30,887 nt of DNA from JBQTIQ01 sp052387955 (GCA_052387955.1 JBQTIQ010000080.1:1-30887); one strand, 5' to 3'. Positions 21,949 to 30,063 are shown, counted from the stretch's first letter. Translations and numbers: made by a program. Notes: generated by a model from the sequence alone, not told the origin.

Positions 21949-22556
21949 CCGTTGGGCTCCGCGGCCCGAGCGACACGGATGAACTCACGTACCAACCGAG
22001 GGTCCTTGTGGCCGGGAAAGGACTCGACGCCGCTCGACACGTCGACACCCCAGGGCCGGATCCGAATGATGGCGTCGGCCACGTTGTCGGGGGTGAGGCC
22101 GCCGGCGAGCATCACCCGCCGGCCGATCGGCGCACCTTCGGCCAGGGACCAGTCGAAGACCTCCCCCGAGCCGGGAGTGGGCGAGTCCACCAGGATGGCG
22201 TCGGCGCCGTAGTCGTCGGCCCGCTCCAGCGCCGGATCGCCGGCGGCGAACGCCTTGATCACCACCGGCGTGCGCTCCTTCACCCAGCGGGTCTCGGCCG
22301 GCGTCTCCCGCCCGTGCAACTGCACCGCCCGCAGGCCGGTGGCCCGGGCGATGTCGAGCACCCGTTGGGGCGCCTCGTTGCGGAACACCCCGACCGTGAG
22401 GACCTCGGGCGGCAACCGACGGGCGATGTCCCGGGCCACGGCCGGGGCGATCTGGCGACGCGACGGCGCGAAGACGAAGCCGATGGCGTCGGCCCCCATG
22501 GCCACCGCCAGGAGCGCGTCCTCCTCGCTGGTAGTGCCGCAGATCTTGACGAACAC
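21897..22556 (-). CDS. trpF: Phosphoribosylanthranilate isomerase
   Basis: This enzyme of tryptophan synthesis converts phosphoribosylanthranilate to carboxyphenylaminodeoxyribulose phosphate. The 219-residue TIM barrel begins VKICGTTSEEDALLA, with the catalytic Cys (C6). GADAIGFVFAPSRRQI and RAVQLHGRE follow, then ADAILVDSPTPGSGEVFDWSLAEG with the catalytic Asp, and finally LAGGLTPDNVADAI and GVDVSSGVES. The start is GTG 22556, since VKICG should lie at the very N-terminus. It converges on the alkyltransferase gene with a 52-base overlap. Upstream lies a block of dispersed repeats and then trpC on the same strand. Confidence 0.95.
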   Translation of the reverse strand: MFVKICGTTSEEDALLAVAMGADAIGFVFAPSRRQIAPAVARDIARRLPPEVLTVGVFRNEAPQRVLDIARATGLRAVQLHGRETPAETRWVKERTPVVIKAFAAGDPALERADDYGADAILVDSPTPGSGEVFDWSLAEGAPIGRRVMLAGGLTPDNVADAIIRIRPWGVDVSSGVESFPGHKDPRLVREFIRVARAAEPNGYEGDEDFRPFDWAEEV

Positions 22557-22861
22557 CTTCGCAGGCTACCGACGCCGGTAGCGCCCATCGGGGATGTGCC
22601 GACTGTGCTAGCTGCGTTCCCCGGCCACGCAGGCCGGGCTGGGCCGCGCCTGCGCTGGCGCTCCGGCGCTCGCACTGGATGCGGGCCCACCACCAGCGCT
22701 CTCATCGTCATGAGGACGACGAAAGCCGGGCCGGGCTGGGCCTGCGCTGGCGCTCCGGCGCTCGCACCGGATGCGAGCCCACCACCAGCGCTCTAATCGT
22801 CGTCACGATCAAGGCCGGGCTGGGCCGCGCCTACCCTGGCGCTCCTGCGCCGGCGCTGGCG
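22557..22861 (-). repeat. Three tandem copies of a GC-rich dispersed repeat between trpC and trpF
   Basis: This 305-base stretch has no gene. It is built of repeats. Copy 1 starts at 22610, and the shared GGCCGGGCTGGG word recurs at 22632, 22729 and 22813. Copies 1 and 2 run in parallel through the CGCTGGCGCTCCGGCGCT core to CCACCACCAGCGCTCT with few changes, while copy 3 is shorter and more degraded. CGGCC-ACGCA-GGCCG in copy 1 can form a hairpin. The 53 bases between copy 1 and the trpF start include TAGCAC (minus strand), a plausible -10 element. Confidence 0.75.
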
Positions 22862-23683
22862 TCAGCGCTGCGGGCGTTGACCCGCGGCCCGCATGGCGGC
22901 CACGGCGGCGGCGGGGTCGGCGGCGCGGACGAGGGCTTCGCCCACCAGCACGGAGTGATAGCCGGCCTCCGACAAGGCCCGAGCGTCGTCGGGCCCGGCG
23001 ATGCCGGACTCAGCCACCCGGACCACCCCCTCGGGCATCTGCGGGGCCATCCGCACAGCACGGGCGCGGTCGACCTCGAAGGTGACCAGGTCACGCTGGT
23101 TGACCCCCACCACCGCCGGCCCCACGGTCAGGGCCCGGTCGAGTTCGGCTTCGTCGTGGACCTCGACCAAGGCGTCGAGGCCCAGCTCCCCGGCCAGCGC
23201 CTGCAGGTCGGCGAGCTCGGCGTCGTCGAGGCCGGCGACGATCAGGAGCACGGCGTCGGCGCCCATCAGTCGGGCATCGCAGACGTCGTGGGCCGACACG
23301 GTGAAGTCCTTGCGCAGCACGGGCACGGTCACCGCCGCCCGCACCGCGGCGAGGTCATGGGCCGAGCCCCCGAAGAACTCGCCGTCGGTGAGCACCGACA
23401 CCGCGGCTGCTCCGCCGGCGAGGTAGCGCCGGGCGAGGTCGGCGGGCTCGAGGGTGGCGTCGATGTCGCCCCGCGACGGAGACCGCCGCTTCACCTCGGC
23501 GATGACGGCGAGGTCGCCCTCGGGCCGATCGGCCAAGGCCCGGGTGAAACCCCGGCCCGGTTCGGTCACGGCGCGGGCCTCGTCCAGCAGGGCGCCGAGA
23601 GGACGGGGATCGGCGGCGGCCGCGGCCCGGTGGGCGGCCATGATCCGGTCGAGGTAGGTAGCGGATCCGGGGGTCACCGCCAT
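22862..23683 (-). CDS. trpC: Indole-3-glycerol phosphate synthase
   Basis: This TIM-barrel enzyme closes the indole ring in tryptophan synthesis. The 273-residue product shows LAVIAEVKRRSPSRGDI with the catalytic Lys, SVLTDGEFFGGS, VPVLRKDFTVS, GADAVLLIVAGL, ALVEVHDEAELDRAL, VGVNQRDLVTFEVD and VAESGIAGPDDA, all in the normal order. The ATG at 23683 gives a normal N-terminus (SATYLDRIMAAHR). The dispersed repeat begins only about nine bases upstream of this start, leaving almost no room for a separate promoter. The next gene on the strand is trpF, 305 bases on. Confidence 0.95.
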   Translation of the reverse strand: MAVTPGSATYLDRIMAAHRAAAAADPRPLGALLDEARAVTEPGRGFTRALADRPEGDLAVIAEVKRRSPSRGDIDATLEPADLARRYLAGGAAAVSVLTDGEFFGGSAHDLAAVRAAVTVPVLRKDFTVSAHDVCDARLMGADAVLLIVAGLDDAELADLQALAGELGLDALVEVHDEAELDRALTVGPAVVGVNQRDLVTFEVDRARAVRMAPQMPEGVVRVAESGIAGPDDARALSEAGYHSVLVGEALVRAADPAAAVAAMRAAGQRPQR

Positions 23684-23940
23684 ACTTTGCCAGCTGCGTT
23701 CCCAGGCCACGCAGGCCGGGCTGGGCCGCACCTGCGCCGGCGCTCCGGCGCTCGCGTCGGCGCGCCAACGCCCGACCAGGCCCGGCGTCCCCGGGCCACG
23801 CAGCCAGGCTGGGCCGCGCCTGCGCTGGCGCTCGGGCGCTCGCATCGGCGGGCCAACGCCAACCAGGCCCAGCGTTCCCCGGCGACGCAGGCCAGGATGG
23901 GCCGCATCGGCGGGCAGGCACCGGGCGCGTCCGAGCCCCG
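23684..23940 (-). repeat. Second array of the dispersed GC repeat, upstream of trpC
   Basis: This is a gene-free stretch with three units starting near 23696, 23785 and 23872, about 88 bases apart. Each opens with GCGTTCCC or a one-base variant, then CCACGCAGGC or a near copy. The first two continue through the CGGCGCTC core and share GGCCAACGCC-like ends (CGCCAACGCCCGACCAGGCC versus GGCCAACGCCAACCAGGCC). They have the same orientation as the array upstream of trpF and the copy upstream of groES. Confidence 0.75.
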
Positions 23941-23973
23941 ATCCTGCCCGGCGGTGCAGCGGCTCGGCGTGGG

Positions 23974-24008
23974 CACACGATCCTCACACGGTCCTCATCT
24001 GTCGATCA
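23974..24008 (+). promoter_or_regulatory. 11-bp phased direct repeats upstream of the response regulator, likely operator
   Basis: CACACGATCCT (23974-23984) is followed directly by CACACGGTCCT (23985-23995), differing at one base, and then by a weaker third unit. TCCTCA recurs exactly 11 bases apart. OmpR/PhoB-type regulators bind direct repeats phased by one helical turn, and this block ends about 26-38 bases before the regulator's own ATG. Autoregulation is the simplest reading. Confidence 0.55.
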
Positions 24009-24033
24009 CAGGTACCGAACCCCGGGTGGGACG

Positions 24034-24726
24034 ATGGGAGACGTGGGCGACTCCGAGGCGGTACCGGTGGTGTTGGTCGAAGACGACCGCCACATCGCCG
24101 ACCTCGTCTCGCTCTACCTGGGACAGGCCGGCTTCCGGGTCTACCAGGCCGCCACCGGGCGCGCCGGGCTGCAGCTGGTCGCCGACCGGGCGCCGCGACT
24201 GGTGATCCTCGATCTCGGCCTACCCGGCGACCTCGACGGCTTCGAGGTGTGCCGGCGGTTGCGGTCCGCCAACGCCGTCCCGGTCGTCATCCTCACCGCC
24301 CGCGACGACGAGATCGACCGGGTCCTGGGCCTCGAGCTGGGGGCCGACGACTACGTCACCAAGCCGTTCTCCCCCCGGGAGCTGGTGGCCCGGGTCAAGG
24401 CCATCCTGCGCCGGGCCGAGGCGCCGGCCCCGGACAGGGCCCGGGTGGTCGAGATCGGCGGGGTGGCGGTCGACCTCGGCAGGGCCGAGGTACGGGTCGA
24501 AGGGCGACCCGTACCGATGACGGCCAGGGAGTTCGCCTTGCTGCGATGCCTGGCCGAGAACCGCGGGCTGGCCCTGTCCCGACGCCAGCTCCTCGACGGC
24601 GCCTGGGGTGCGGACTGGTACGGCGACGAGCGGACCGTCGACGTCCACGTCCGCCAGCTGCGCAGGAAGCTGGCCGACGCGCTCCCTCTCGCCACCGTAC
24701 GCGGCATCGGCTACCGGCTGGGATGA
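24034..24726 (+). CDS. OmpR/PhoB family response regulator
   Basis: The 230-residue regulator has a receiver domain and a winged-helix output domain. Receiver residues are visible: the acidic pair in VEDD (16-18), phospho-acceptor D60 in VILDLGLPG, T88 in ILTAR and K110 in YVTKPFSP. The output domain, about 135-230, has MTAREFALLRCLAENRGLALSRRQLL and DERTVDVHVRQLRRKL, then VRGIGYRLG at the end. The start is ATG 24034; GTG 24043 is an alternative. The stop overlaps the kinase ATG (ATGA). Phased 11-bp repeats upstream suggest it binds its own promoter. Confidence 0.93.
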   Translation: MGDVGDSEAVPVVLVEDDRHIADLVSLYLGQAGFRVYQAATGRAGLQLVADRAPRLVILDLGLPGDLDGFEVCRRLRSANAVPVVILTARDDEIDRVLGLELGADDYVTKPFSPRELVARVKAILRRAEAPAPDRARVVEIGGVAVDLGRAEVRVEGRPVPMTAREFALLRCLAENRGLALSRRQLLDGAWGADWYGDERTVDVHVRQLRRKLADALPLATVRGIGYRLG

Positions 24727-26096
24727 CCCGCCGCCTCACGCTGGCCATGGTCGGCATCGTGGTGGCCACGCTGGTCGTGGCCGGCCTGGGCACGCTGGCG
24801 CTGGCCCGCGCCGGCGCCCGTCAGCACACCGAGTCCGCGCTGCGCCAGGACGCGGCCCAGATCGCGGCCGCCATCGGTGACGCCGACGACACCGTGACGG
24901 CGAGGCTGCTCATCGGGCTGCGGCAGGCCCTGGACCTCGAAGGGGTGGCCGTACTGCGTTTCGGGCCCGGGGGGCGCAGCACCGACCCGCTTCCGGCCGG
25001 GGTCGAGGCTGGCGACCTCGACTTCGCCGCCCTGCGGCAGGGCCGGGTCCTCAGCGGCAACCACGGCTCGCTGGTATGGGCGGCGTCGGCGCAATCGATC
25101 GGTGGGCCCGGCAGCCTGCCGGCGCGGTCGCTGCTGGCGGTGGCCGTCCTCACCCGTAACGCCGACCCGCCGTTGCTGCCGGCGCTGCGCTGGTTCCTCC
25201 TCGCCGGCGTGGCAACGGTGGCAATCGGGACCGTCGTCGCCGTCAGCCTGGGCCGCCGGGTGACGCGGCCTCTACGGCAGGCCGAGGAGGCGACGGGGCG
25301 CATCTCGGCCGGCGACCTGTCGGCCCGCACGCCCGAACCCCCGCCGGGCACCGACCCCGAGCTGCGCTCCCTCATGGCCTCGATCAACACCATGGCCGAG
25401 GTGCTCGAGCGGTCGAAGGGCGTCGAACGCCAATTCCTGTTGTCGGTCTCGCACGACCTACGCACTCCGCTCACCTCGATCCAGGGCTACGCCGAGGCCC
25501 TCAACGACGGCGCCCTCGACGATCCCCGGCTGGCCGGCACGGTGATCCTGGGCGAGGCCAAGCGGCTCGACCGGCTCGTGCGCGACCTCCTCGACCTGGC
25601 CAAGCTCGACGCCCGCAACTTCTCGTTCGAGCCCGCCGTGGTCGACTTGGCCGACGTGGCCATGGGGACGGCCGACGGTTTCCGCCCCGAGGCCGACGAA
25701 GCCGGCGTCACGCTCACGCTCGAGGTCCCGCCGGCACCGGTCCTGGTCGTGGCCGACCCCGATCGGCTGGCCCAGATCGGCGCCAACCTGGTCGAGAACG
25801 CGCTCAGGTTCACCCGGACCGGTATCCGGCTACGGGTGTCGAGCGCGGACGGCTCGGCCCGCCTCGACATCGTCGACGACGGCCCCGGCATTGCCGCCGA
25901 CGACCTCCCGCACGTGTTCGAGCGGCTCTACGTCTCCCGTCACCAACCCCGACGCCAGGGGGCGGGCTCGGGCCTGGGGCTCGCCATCGTGCGCGAGCTG
26001 GTGGTGGCGATGGGCGGCAGGGTCGAAGCGACCGCCGCTCCCGGCGGCGGCGCCTGCCTATCGGTGCTGCTTCCCGGCGACGGCATGGCGGACTGA
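24723..26096 (+). CDS. Sensor histidine kinase, two membrane segments with HAMP
   Basis: The 457-residue kinase has membrane segments at about 7-29 and 155-177, enclosing an extracytoplasmic sensor of about 125 residues that I do not recognise. A HAMP linker follows (about 178-230, with RRVTRPLRQAEEATGRISAGDLSAR), then the dimerisation helix with phospho-acceptor H244 in SVSHDLRTPLTSIQGY. The ATP-binding domain has NLVENALRFT, DIVDDGPGI and GAGSGLGLAIVREL. It is complete and coupled by ATGA to the response regulator. The stimulus is not evident; the neighbours are housekeeping genes on the other strand. Confidence 0.94.
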   Translation: MTRRLTLAMVGIVVATLVVAGLGTLALARAGARQHTESALRQDAAQIAAAIGDADDTVTARLLIGLRQALDLEGVAVLRFGPGGRSTDPLPAGVEAGDLDFAALRQGRVLSGNHGSLVWAASAQSIGGPGSLPARSLLAVAVLTRNADPPLLPALRWFLLAGVATVAIGTVVAVSLGRRVTRPLRQAEEATGRISAGDLSARTPEPPPGTDPELRSLMASINTMAEVLERSKGVERQFLLSVSHDLRTPLTSIQGYAEALNDGALDDPRLAGTVILGEAKRLDRLVRDLLDLAKLDARNFSFEPAVVDLADVAMGTADGFRPEADEAGVTLTLEVPPAPVLVVADPDRLAQIGANLVENALRFTRTGIRLRVSSADGSARLDIVDDGPGIAADDLPHVFERLYVSRHQPRRQGAGSGLGLAIVRELVVAMGGRVEATAAPGGGACLSVLLPGDGMAD

Positions 26097-26154
26097 CCCA
26101 GTCGGCGGCGACGGCAGCGACGGCAGCGACACCACGCCCACATCCCGGGCCGGC

Positions 26155-27195
26155 TCAGCCGGTCGTGGAGGAAGGGGCGACCGAGGAGGGTGGGGGCGGC
26201 GCCATGCAGTCGGGGACGGACAGCGTCTGGGTGCTGGACTCGCGCGGCAGGGTGACCGGCGGCGGCGCCGGCCGCCCCGGCAACGTGGTGGTCGTCGTGG
26301 TCGCGGTCGTCGTGGTGGTGGACGCCGGGTCGAGCGGGACCGAGGAGAACCCGGCCGGCGCCGACAACGCCACCGTGATCGAGTTGGGCCCCGGGTTACG
26401 GCACAACAACTGGAAGCTGGCACTGCCGTCACCGCCGGCGACGGCGGCGGCGCCGTTGGCGCCGGTCACCTGCCAGTTGCCGGTGTTGGACAGCGACACG
26501 TTGGTACCGGGAACGGGGGTCGAGCGCACCGACCCGTCGGCGTCGATGGCCCGGCTGACGATGCGCACGGTGAGCGACAGGGGCTGGCCCAGGACCGGCG
26601 GGTTGGGGAACACCGCCGCCGAGGCGGAAAGACCGGCCGAAAGGTCGAGGAGCAGCGGGAACTCCCGGACCTCCCCGGCCAGCAGGAAGAACGCCTCGCT
26701 CCTCGCGCTCGACAGGCGGGGGGCGAGGAAGCCGCGGGCGCGGTACCGGCCGCCGGGGATGTTGGCGAGGTCGTAGCGGCCCTCGCCGTCGGTGAGCACG
26801 TCGAAGGGCTGGAGCTCGCCGTTCGAAAGGATCCGCTCGAAACGCACGGTGGCCCCCCCGACCGGCAACCCGCCGCCGGTGACGAGGCCTACCAACCGGG
26901 ACGTGCCGGCCTCGAGGGGCGGCACCGACGTGGTCGTGCCGTCGACGGCGACGAGGTCGAGGGCGCTGAGGTCGACGGTGGTGGTCGACGTCCCCGACGA
27001 GGGGGCCAGCGTGACACCGGTCGGCGCTTCGAGATCGGGGATCGACGCCGTCCGGTACCCCCGGATCATGGTGCGGGCCATGAACAGCAGGCCGAGGGCC
27101 AGCACGCCGACCAGGACCAGTTCGCCCATCGTGTGCAACCCCAGGCGCCGACGCACACGGTCGCCTGCGACCTTGATCCGGTCCGCTCTGCCCAC
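26155..27195 (-). CDS. Membrane-anchored protein with carboxypeptidase-like regulatory and Ig-like regions
   Basis: The 346-residue protein has a basic N-terminus and one membrane segment (about 24-42), with the rest outside the cell. Residues about 98-165 look like a carboxypeptidase regulatory-like beta-sandwich (LVGLVTGGGLPVGGATVRFE, VLTDGEGRYDLANIPGGRYRARG). About 185-285 forms a second beta-rich region with NVSLSNTGNWQV. The C-terminus has a threonine-rich linker (TTTTTATTTTTT) and a Pro/Ser/Thr tail with a cysteine in VPDCMAPP. The start is GTG 27195, eight bases after the ygfZ stop. It probably belongs to the surface, with unknown function. Confidence 0.75.
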   Translation of the reverse strand: MGRADRIKVAGDRVRRRLGLHTMGELVLVGVLALGLLFMARTMIRGYRTASIPDLEAPTGVTLAPSSGTSTTTVDLSALDLVAVDGTTTSVPPLEAGTSRLVGLVTGGGLPVGGATVRFERILSNGELQPFDVLTDGEGRYDLANIPGGRYRARGFLAPRLSSARSEAFFLLAGEVREFPLLLDLSAGLSASAAVFPNPPVLGQPLSLTVRIVSRAIDADGSVRSTPVPGTNVSLSNTGNWQVTGANGAAAVAGGDGSASFQLLCRNPGPNSITVALSAPAGFSSVPLDPASTTTTTATTTTTTLPGRPAPPPVTLPRESSTQTLSVPDCMAPPPPSSVAPSSTTG

Positions 27196-27203
27196 CGGTC
27201 TGA

Positions 27204-28052
27204 TCAGGCCTTCGCCGTCGGCGGCCGCTTGACCGTGGCAGTGCGGCCGTCGACGGTCACGGAAGCGCCGGGCTCGACTCGACGGGAGAGGGGCCCGAGG
27301 GCGATGGCCGCCCTGCGCACCGGGTCAGGGGCGGCGCTGGTGACCCGGCCCACGGCCTTCCCATCGCTGTCGAGGACCTCGGAACCGACCGCCACCGGCT
27401 CGATCCCGTCGATCTCCAGGACCCGGAGCGGACGGGGCACGTTGCTGCCCCGGCTGTCGACCCGGGCCACCAGCTCCTGGCCGGTGTAGCAGCCCTTGGT
27501 GAACGACACCGAGGCGTCGATCAGCCAGTCGCCCGCTTCGGCGGGAATGGTGGCCTCGGTGAGCTCGCGACCGAGTGCGGGCACGCCCGAGCCGATGCGG
27601 AGCAGCTCGAAAGCGTGGGCCTCCGCCACCGGCATGTCGTCGGGCGCAAGAGGCCCGGCGATGTCACCGCCGACCACGCCGGGCCACACGATGGGCAACG
27701 ACCCCTCGGGCCGGCGGCCCCGCACGGCGACGAAGGGCACCGCCCTGGCCACCACGAGGTCGGCCTTGGTGCGGAGCTTGAACCGGTCGAGCCGGGCCGC
27801 CACCGCCTCGCCCCAGTCGGTGTCGACGTCGAGGGCCCATTCGTCCTCGGCGGCGCGGACGATCCGCAACCAGGCATCGATCTTCCCGTTGGGCTGCAAC
27901 AGCAACGACCATGCGCCGGCGCCGACGTCGAGGGCCACGACGTCCTGGCTCAGCTGGCCCTGCAGGAACGCGGTGGCGTCGACGCCGGTGACCCGGACCA
28001 CGTCGCGGGTGATCGGCGCCCACCAGATGTCGGTTCCCTTCGACAGGCTCAT
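27204..28052 (-). CDS. ygfZ: Folate-binding YgfZ/GcvT-like protein
   Basis: This 282-residue protein is related to the aminomethyltransferase GcvT. It binds tetrahydrofolate and helps iron-sulfur enzymes mature or stay repaired. The signature is KGCYTGQELVARVDSRG, whose Cys is the conserved YgfZ cysteine. VTGVDATAFLQGQLSQDV in the N-terminal region is also typical. The ATG at 28052 overlaps by four bases the stop of the 33-codon frame, which in turn overlaps trpE, so it is in a coupled run with trpE. The membrane-anchored gene follows after eight bases. Confidence 0.93.
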   Translation of the reverse strand: MSLSKGTDIWWAPITRDVVRVTGVDATAFLQGQLSQDVVALDVGAGAWSLLLQPNGKIDAWLRIVRAAEDEWALDVDTDWGEAVAARLDRFKLRTKADLVVARAVPFVAVRGRRPEGSLPIVWPGVVGGDIAGPLAPDDMPVAEAHAFELLRIGSGVPALGRELTEATIPAEAGDWLIDASVSFTKGCYTGQELVARVDSRGSNVPRPLRVLEIDGIEPVAVGSEVLDSDGKAVGRVTSAAPDPVRRAAIALGPLSRRVEPGASVTVDGRTATVKRPPTAKA

Positions 28053-28150
28053 TCCTGCTCAGTCCCGCCCGTGGTGTGTGCCCCGCACTCGTTGCCGCCG
28101 GGCGGACTGGCGCCCGCGTTGTCGACCAGGAGCGGCGCGTCAGCCGTCAT
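28049..28150 (-). CDS. Candidate 33-residue small protein between trpE and ygfZ
   Basis: The frame starts MTADAPLLVDNAGASPPGGN and ends in EQE. Its ATG overlaps the trpE stop (ATGA, 28147-28150), and its stop overlaps the ygfZ ATG (ATGA, 28049-28052). Exact four-base overlaps on both sides are the arrangement used by translationally coupled genes, and every true operon junction nearby has it. The product is polar, acidic at the end, with no membrane segment and no family I know. It may be a real small protein, or only a coupling device that carries ribosomes from trpE to ygfZ. Confidence 0.5.
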   Translation of the reverse strand: MTADAPLLVDNAGASPPGGNECGAHTTGGTEQE

Positions 28151-29664
28151 CGCCCGGCCCGCACCCGGGAGCGGGCCGCCGTCATCCGGCGGGCGGCGGG
28201 GACCGTGGACAGTAGTGCCCGGGCCTTGTTGTGGCACTCGAGGTCTTCGTGCTCGGGCACCGAGTCGGCCACGATGCCGGCGCCGGCCTGTACCGACGCC
28301 CGCCCGTCGGGGTGGCACACCATCGTGCGGATGGCGATGGCGGTGTCGAGGTTGCCCGAGAAGTCGAGGTAGCCGACGACACCGGCGTAGGGGCCGCGCT
28401 TCACCGGTTCGAGCTCGTCGATCACCTCCATGGCCCGCACCTTGGGGGCGCCCGACACGGTGCCGGCGGGCAACGTGGCCCGCAGCACGTCGATGGGGCC
28501 GAGGCCGGGCCGCAGCGCACCGGAGACCTGCGACGTGAGGTGCATAACGTGGGAGTAGCGCTCGAGCGTCATCAGCTCGTCGAGCACGCACGTGCCGAAG
28601 TCCACCACCCGGCCCACGTCGTTGCGGGCCAGGTCGACGAGCATCACGTGCTCGGCGATCTCCTTGGGGTGCTCGATCAGCTCGGCCGCCAACCGCTTGT
28701 CGTCCTCGGCGGTACGGCCCCGGCGGCGGGTGCCGGCGATGGGCCGGGAGATGACCTTCCCGTCGAGCAACTGCACCATGGGCTCGGGCGACGAACCGAC
28801 CAGGGTCACGTCGGGATGGCGGAAGAAGTACATGTAGGGGCTCGGGTTGACCTGGCGCAACACCCGGTAGATGTCGAACGGGTCGGCGTCCAGGTCGAGG
28901 TCGAAGCGCTGGGCCAGGACCACCTGGAAGATGTCGCCGGCCAGGATGAGCTCGCGTGCCGCGCCCACCGCGGCGGCGTAGTTGGCGGCGCCCATGGTCG
29001 AGCGCACGTCGGGCAGCGGGCCGTCGGGATCGGGGGGGTCGACCAGGGGCTCGTCGAGCACCCGGGCGCCGTCGACGGCCAGCTGGTCCACCCGGGCCAG
29101 AGCCTCGTCGTAGCGGCGGTCGAGCTCGGCCTCGTCGAGGTCGGGCGAGACCACGGCGTTGGCCACGAGCGTGACCCGCTGGCGCCAGTGGTCGTAGGCG
29201 GCGAGCTCGCCGATGACCATGAGCACGGCGTCGGGGCTGCCGAGATCGTCGAGCGGTACGTGGGGAAGGCGCTCGACCTCGCGCACCACGTCGTAGCCGA
29301 GGTAGCCGACGAGGCCGCCGTGCAGCGGCGGCAGCTCGGGCAGGGCGGGGGAGCGGTAGGCGGCCAGGATGGGCTCGACGGCGGCGAGCACGCCCCGGTC
29401 GGTCGGCACGCCCGCCGGCAGGTCGCCGTCGACTTCGAGGTGGCCGCGACGCAGGACCATCGTCGCCGACGGCTGGCGGCCGACGAACGACCACCGGCTC
29501 CAGCGTTCCTGTTCGACCGATTCGAGCAGGAACCCGGGTTCGTCGCCGACGACCCGGAGGAACCCGGCGACCGGGGTCGTCAGGTCCGCCAGCACATCCC
29601 GCCACACCGGCACCACCGTGTGGTGGCGGGCGAGGGCGTGGAAGTCAGCCCGGCTCGACGGCAC
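28147..29664 (-). CDS. trpE: Anthranilate synthase component I
   Basis: This enzyme makes anthranilate from chorismate, using ammonia supplied by TrpG, as the first step to tryptophan. The 505-residue product has the N-terminal feedback motif (FLLESVEQERWSRWSFVG, the LLES element where tryptophan binds). The chorismate-utilising domain carries SPEPMVQLLDGKVISRPIAGTRRRG, HVMLVDLARNDVGRV and FSGNLDTAIAIRTMV. The start is GTG 29664, which overlaps the end of hisI by 20 bases. No trpG or trpD lies in the window. With LLES intact, feedback inhibition by tryptophan is expected. Confidence 0.95.
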   Translation of the reverse strand: MPSSRADFHALARHHTVVPVWRDVLADLTTPVAGFLRVVGDEPGFLLESVEQERWSRWSFVGRQPSATMVLRRGHLEVDGDLPAGVPTDRGVLAAVEPILAAYRSPALPELPPLHGGLVGYLGYDVVREVERLPHVPLDDLGSPDAVLMVIGELAAYDHWRQRVTLVANAVVSPDLDEAELDRRYDEALARVDQLAVDGARVLDEPLVDPPDPDGPLPDVRSTMGAANYAAAVGAARELILAGDIFQVVLAQRFDLDLDADPFDIYRVLRQVNPSPYMYFFRHPDVTLVGSSPEPMVQLLDGKVISRPIAGTRRRGRTAEDDKRLAAELIEHPKEIAEHVMLVDLARNDVGRVVDFGTCVLDELMTLERYSHVMHLTSQVSGALRPGLGPIDVLRATLPAGTVSGAPKVRAMEVIDELEPVKRGPYAGVVGYLDFSGNLDTAIAIRTMVCHPDGRASVQAGAGIVADSVPEHEDLECHNKARALLSTVPAARRMTAARSRVRAGR

Positions 29665-30016
29665 CGAAGGCCCGGAAGAAGCACGAACGCTCGCCGGTGT
29701 GGCAGGCCCCTCGGCCCTCCTGCTCGACCACGAACAGCAAGGTGTCGCCGTCGCAGTCGTAGTAGGCGTTGCGCACGAACTGGCGGTCCCCCGACGTGTC
29801 GCCCTTGCGCCACTCCTCCCGGCGGCTGCGCGACCAGAAGACGGTCCGGCCCTCTTCCAGGGTGCGCCGCAGCGTGTGCTCGTTCATCCACGCCATCATC
29901 AACACCTGGCCGCTGCCGGCCTCCTGGACGATCGCCGGCACGAGCCCGTCAGCGTCGTAGCGGACCGTCGTGAGCTGCTCGTCGGAGGCCACGATGGGGA
30001 AGACGACCGGCGCCAT
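29645..30016 (-). CDS. hisI: Phosphoribosyl-AMP cyclohydrolase
   Basis: This zinc enzyme of histidine synthesis opens the purine ring of phosphoribosyl-AMP. The 123-residue product has the diagnostic VLMMAWMNEHTLRRTLEEGRTVFWSRSR and WRKGDTSG. DCDGDTLLFVVEQEGRGACHTGERSCFF carries the Asp and Cys metal ligands. It lacks the HisE domain that is fused in some bacteria, as usual for actinobacteria. The ATG at 30016 is chosen because the longer open frame upstream has no similarity and overlaps groES. The stop runs 20 bases into trpE. Confidence 0.95.
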   Translation of the reverse strand: MAPVVFPIVASDEQLTTVRYDADGLVPAIVQEAGSGQVLMMAWMNEHTLRRTLEEGRTVFWSRSRREEWRKGDTSGDRQFVRNAYYDCDGDTLLFVVEQEGRGACHTGERSCFFRAFGAVEPG

Positions 30017-30063
30017 GAGCCCAGAGCCTACGCGTCCCCACTCGTCGGCCCCGGTCCCGCCCG

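Noticed and set aside
22610..23940. CRISPR-like array in the repeats near trpC and trpF
   Set aside because: Units are longer than CRISPR repeats, diverge from each other, the intervals are also repeated, and there are no cas genes.
26097..26154. Terminator between the convergent kinase and surface-protein genes
   Set aside because: Only a five-base stem with three-base loop near 26150 was seen, too weak to call.
26280..26335. Short GTG/GTC-rich repeat that looks like a microsatellite
   Set aside because: It is the codon run for the threonine-rich linker of the surface protein on the minus strand.
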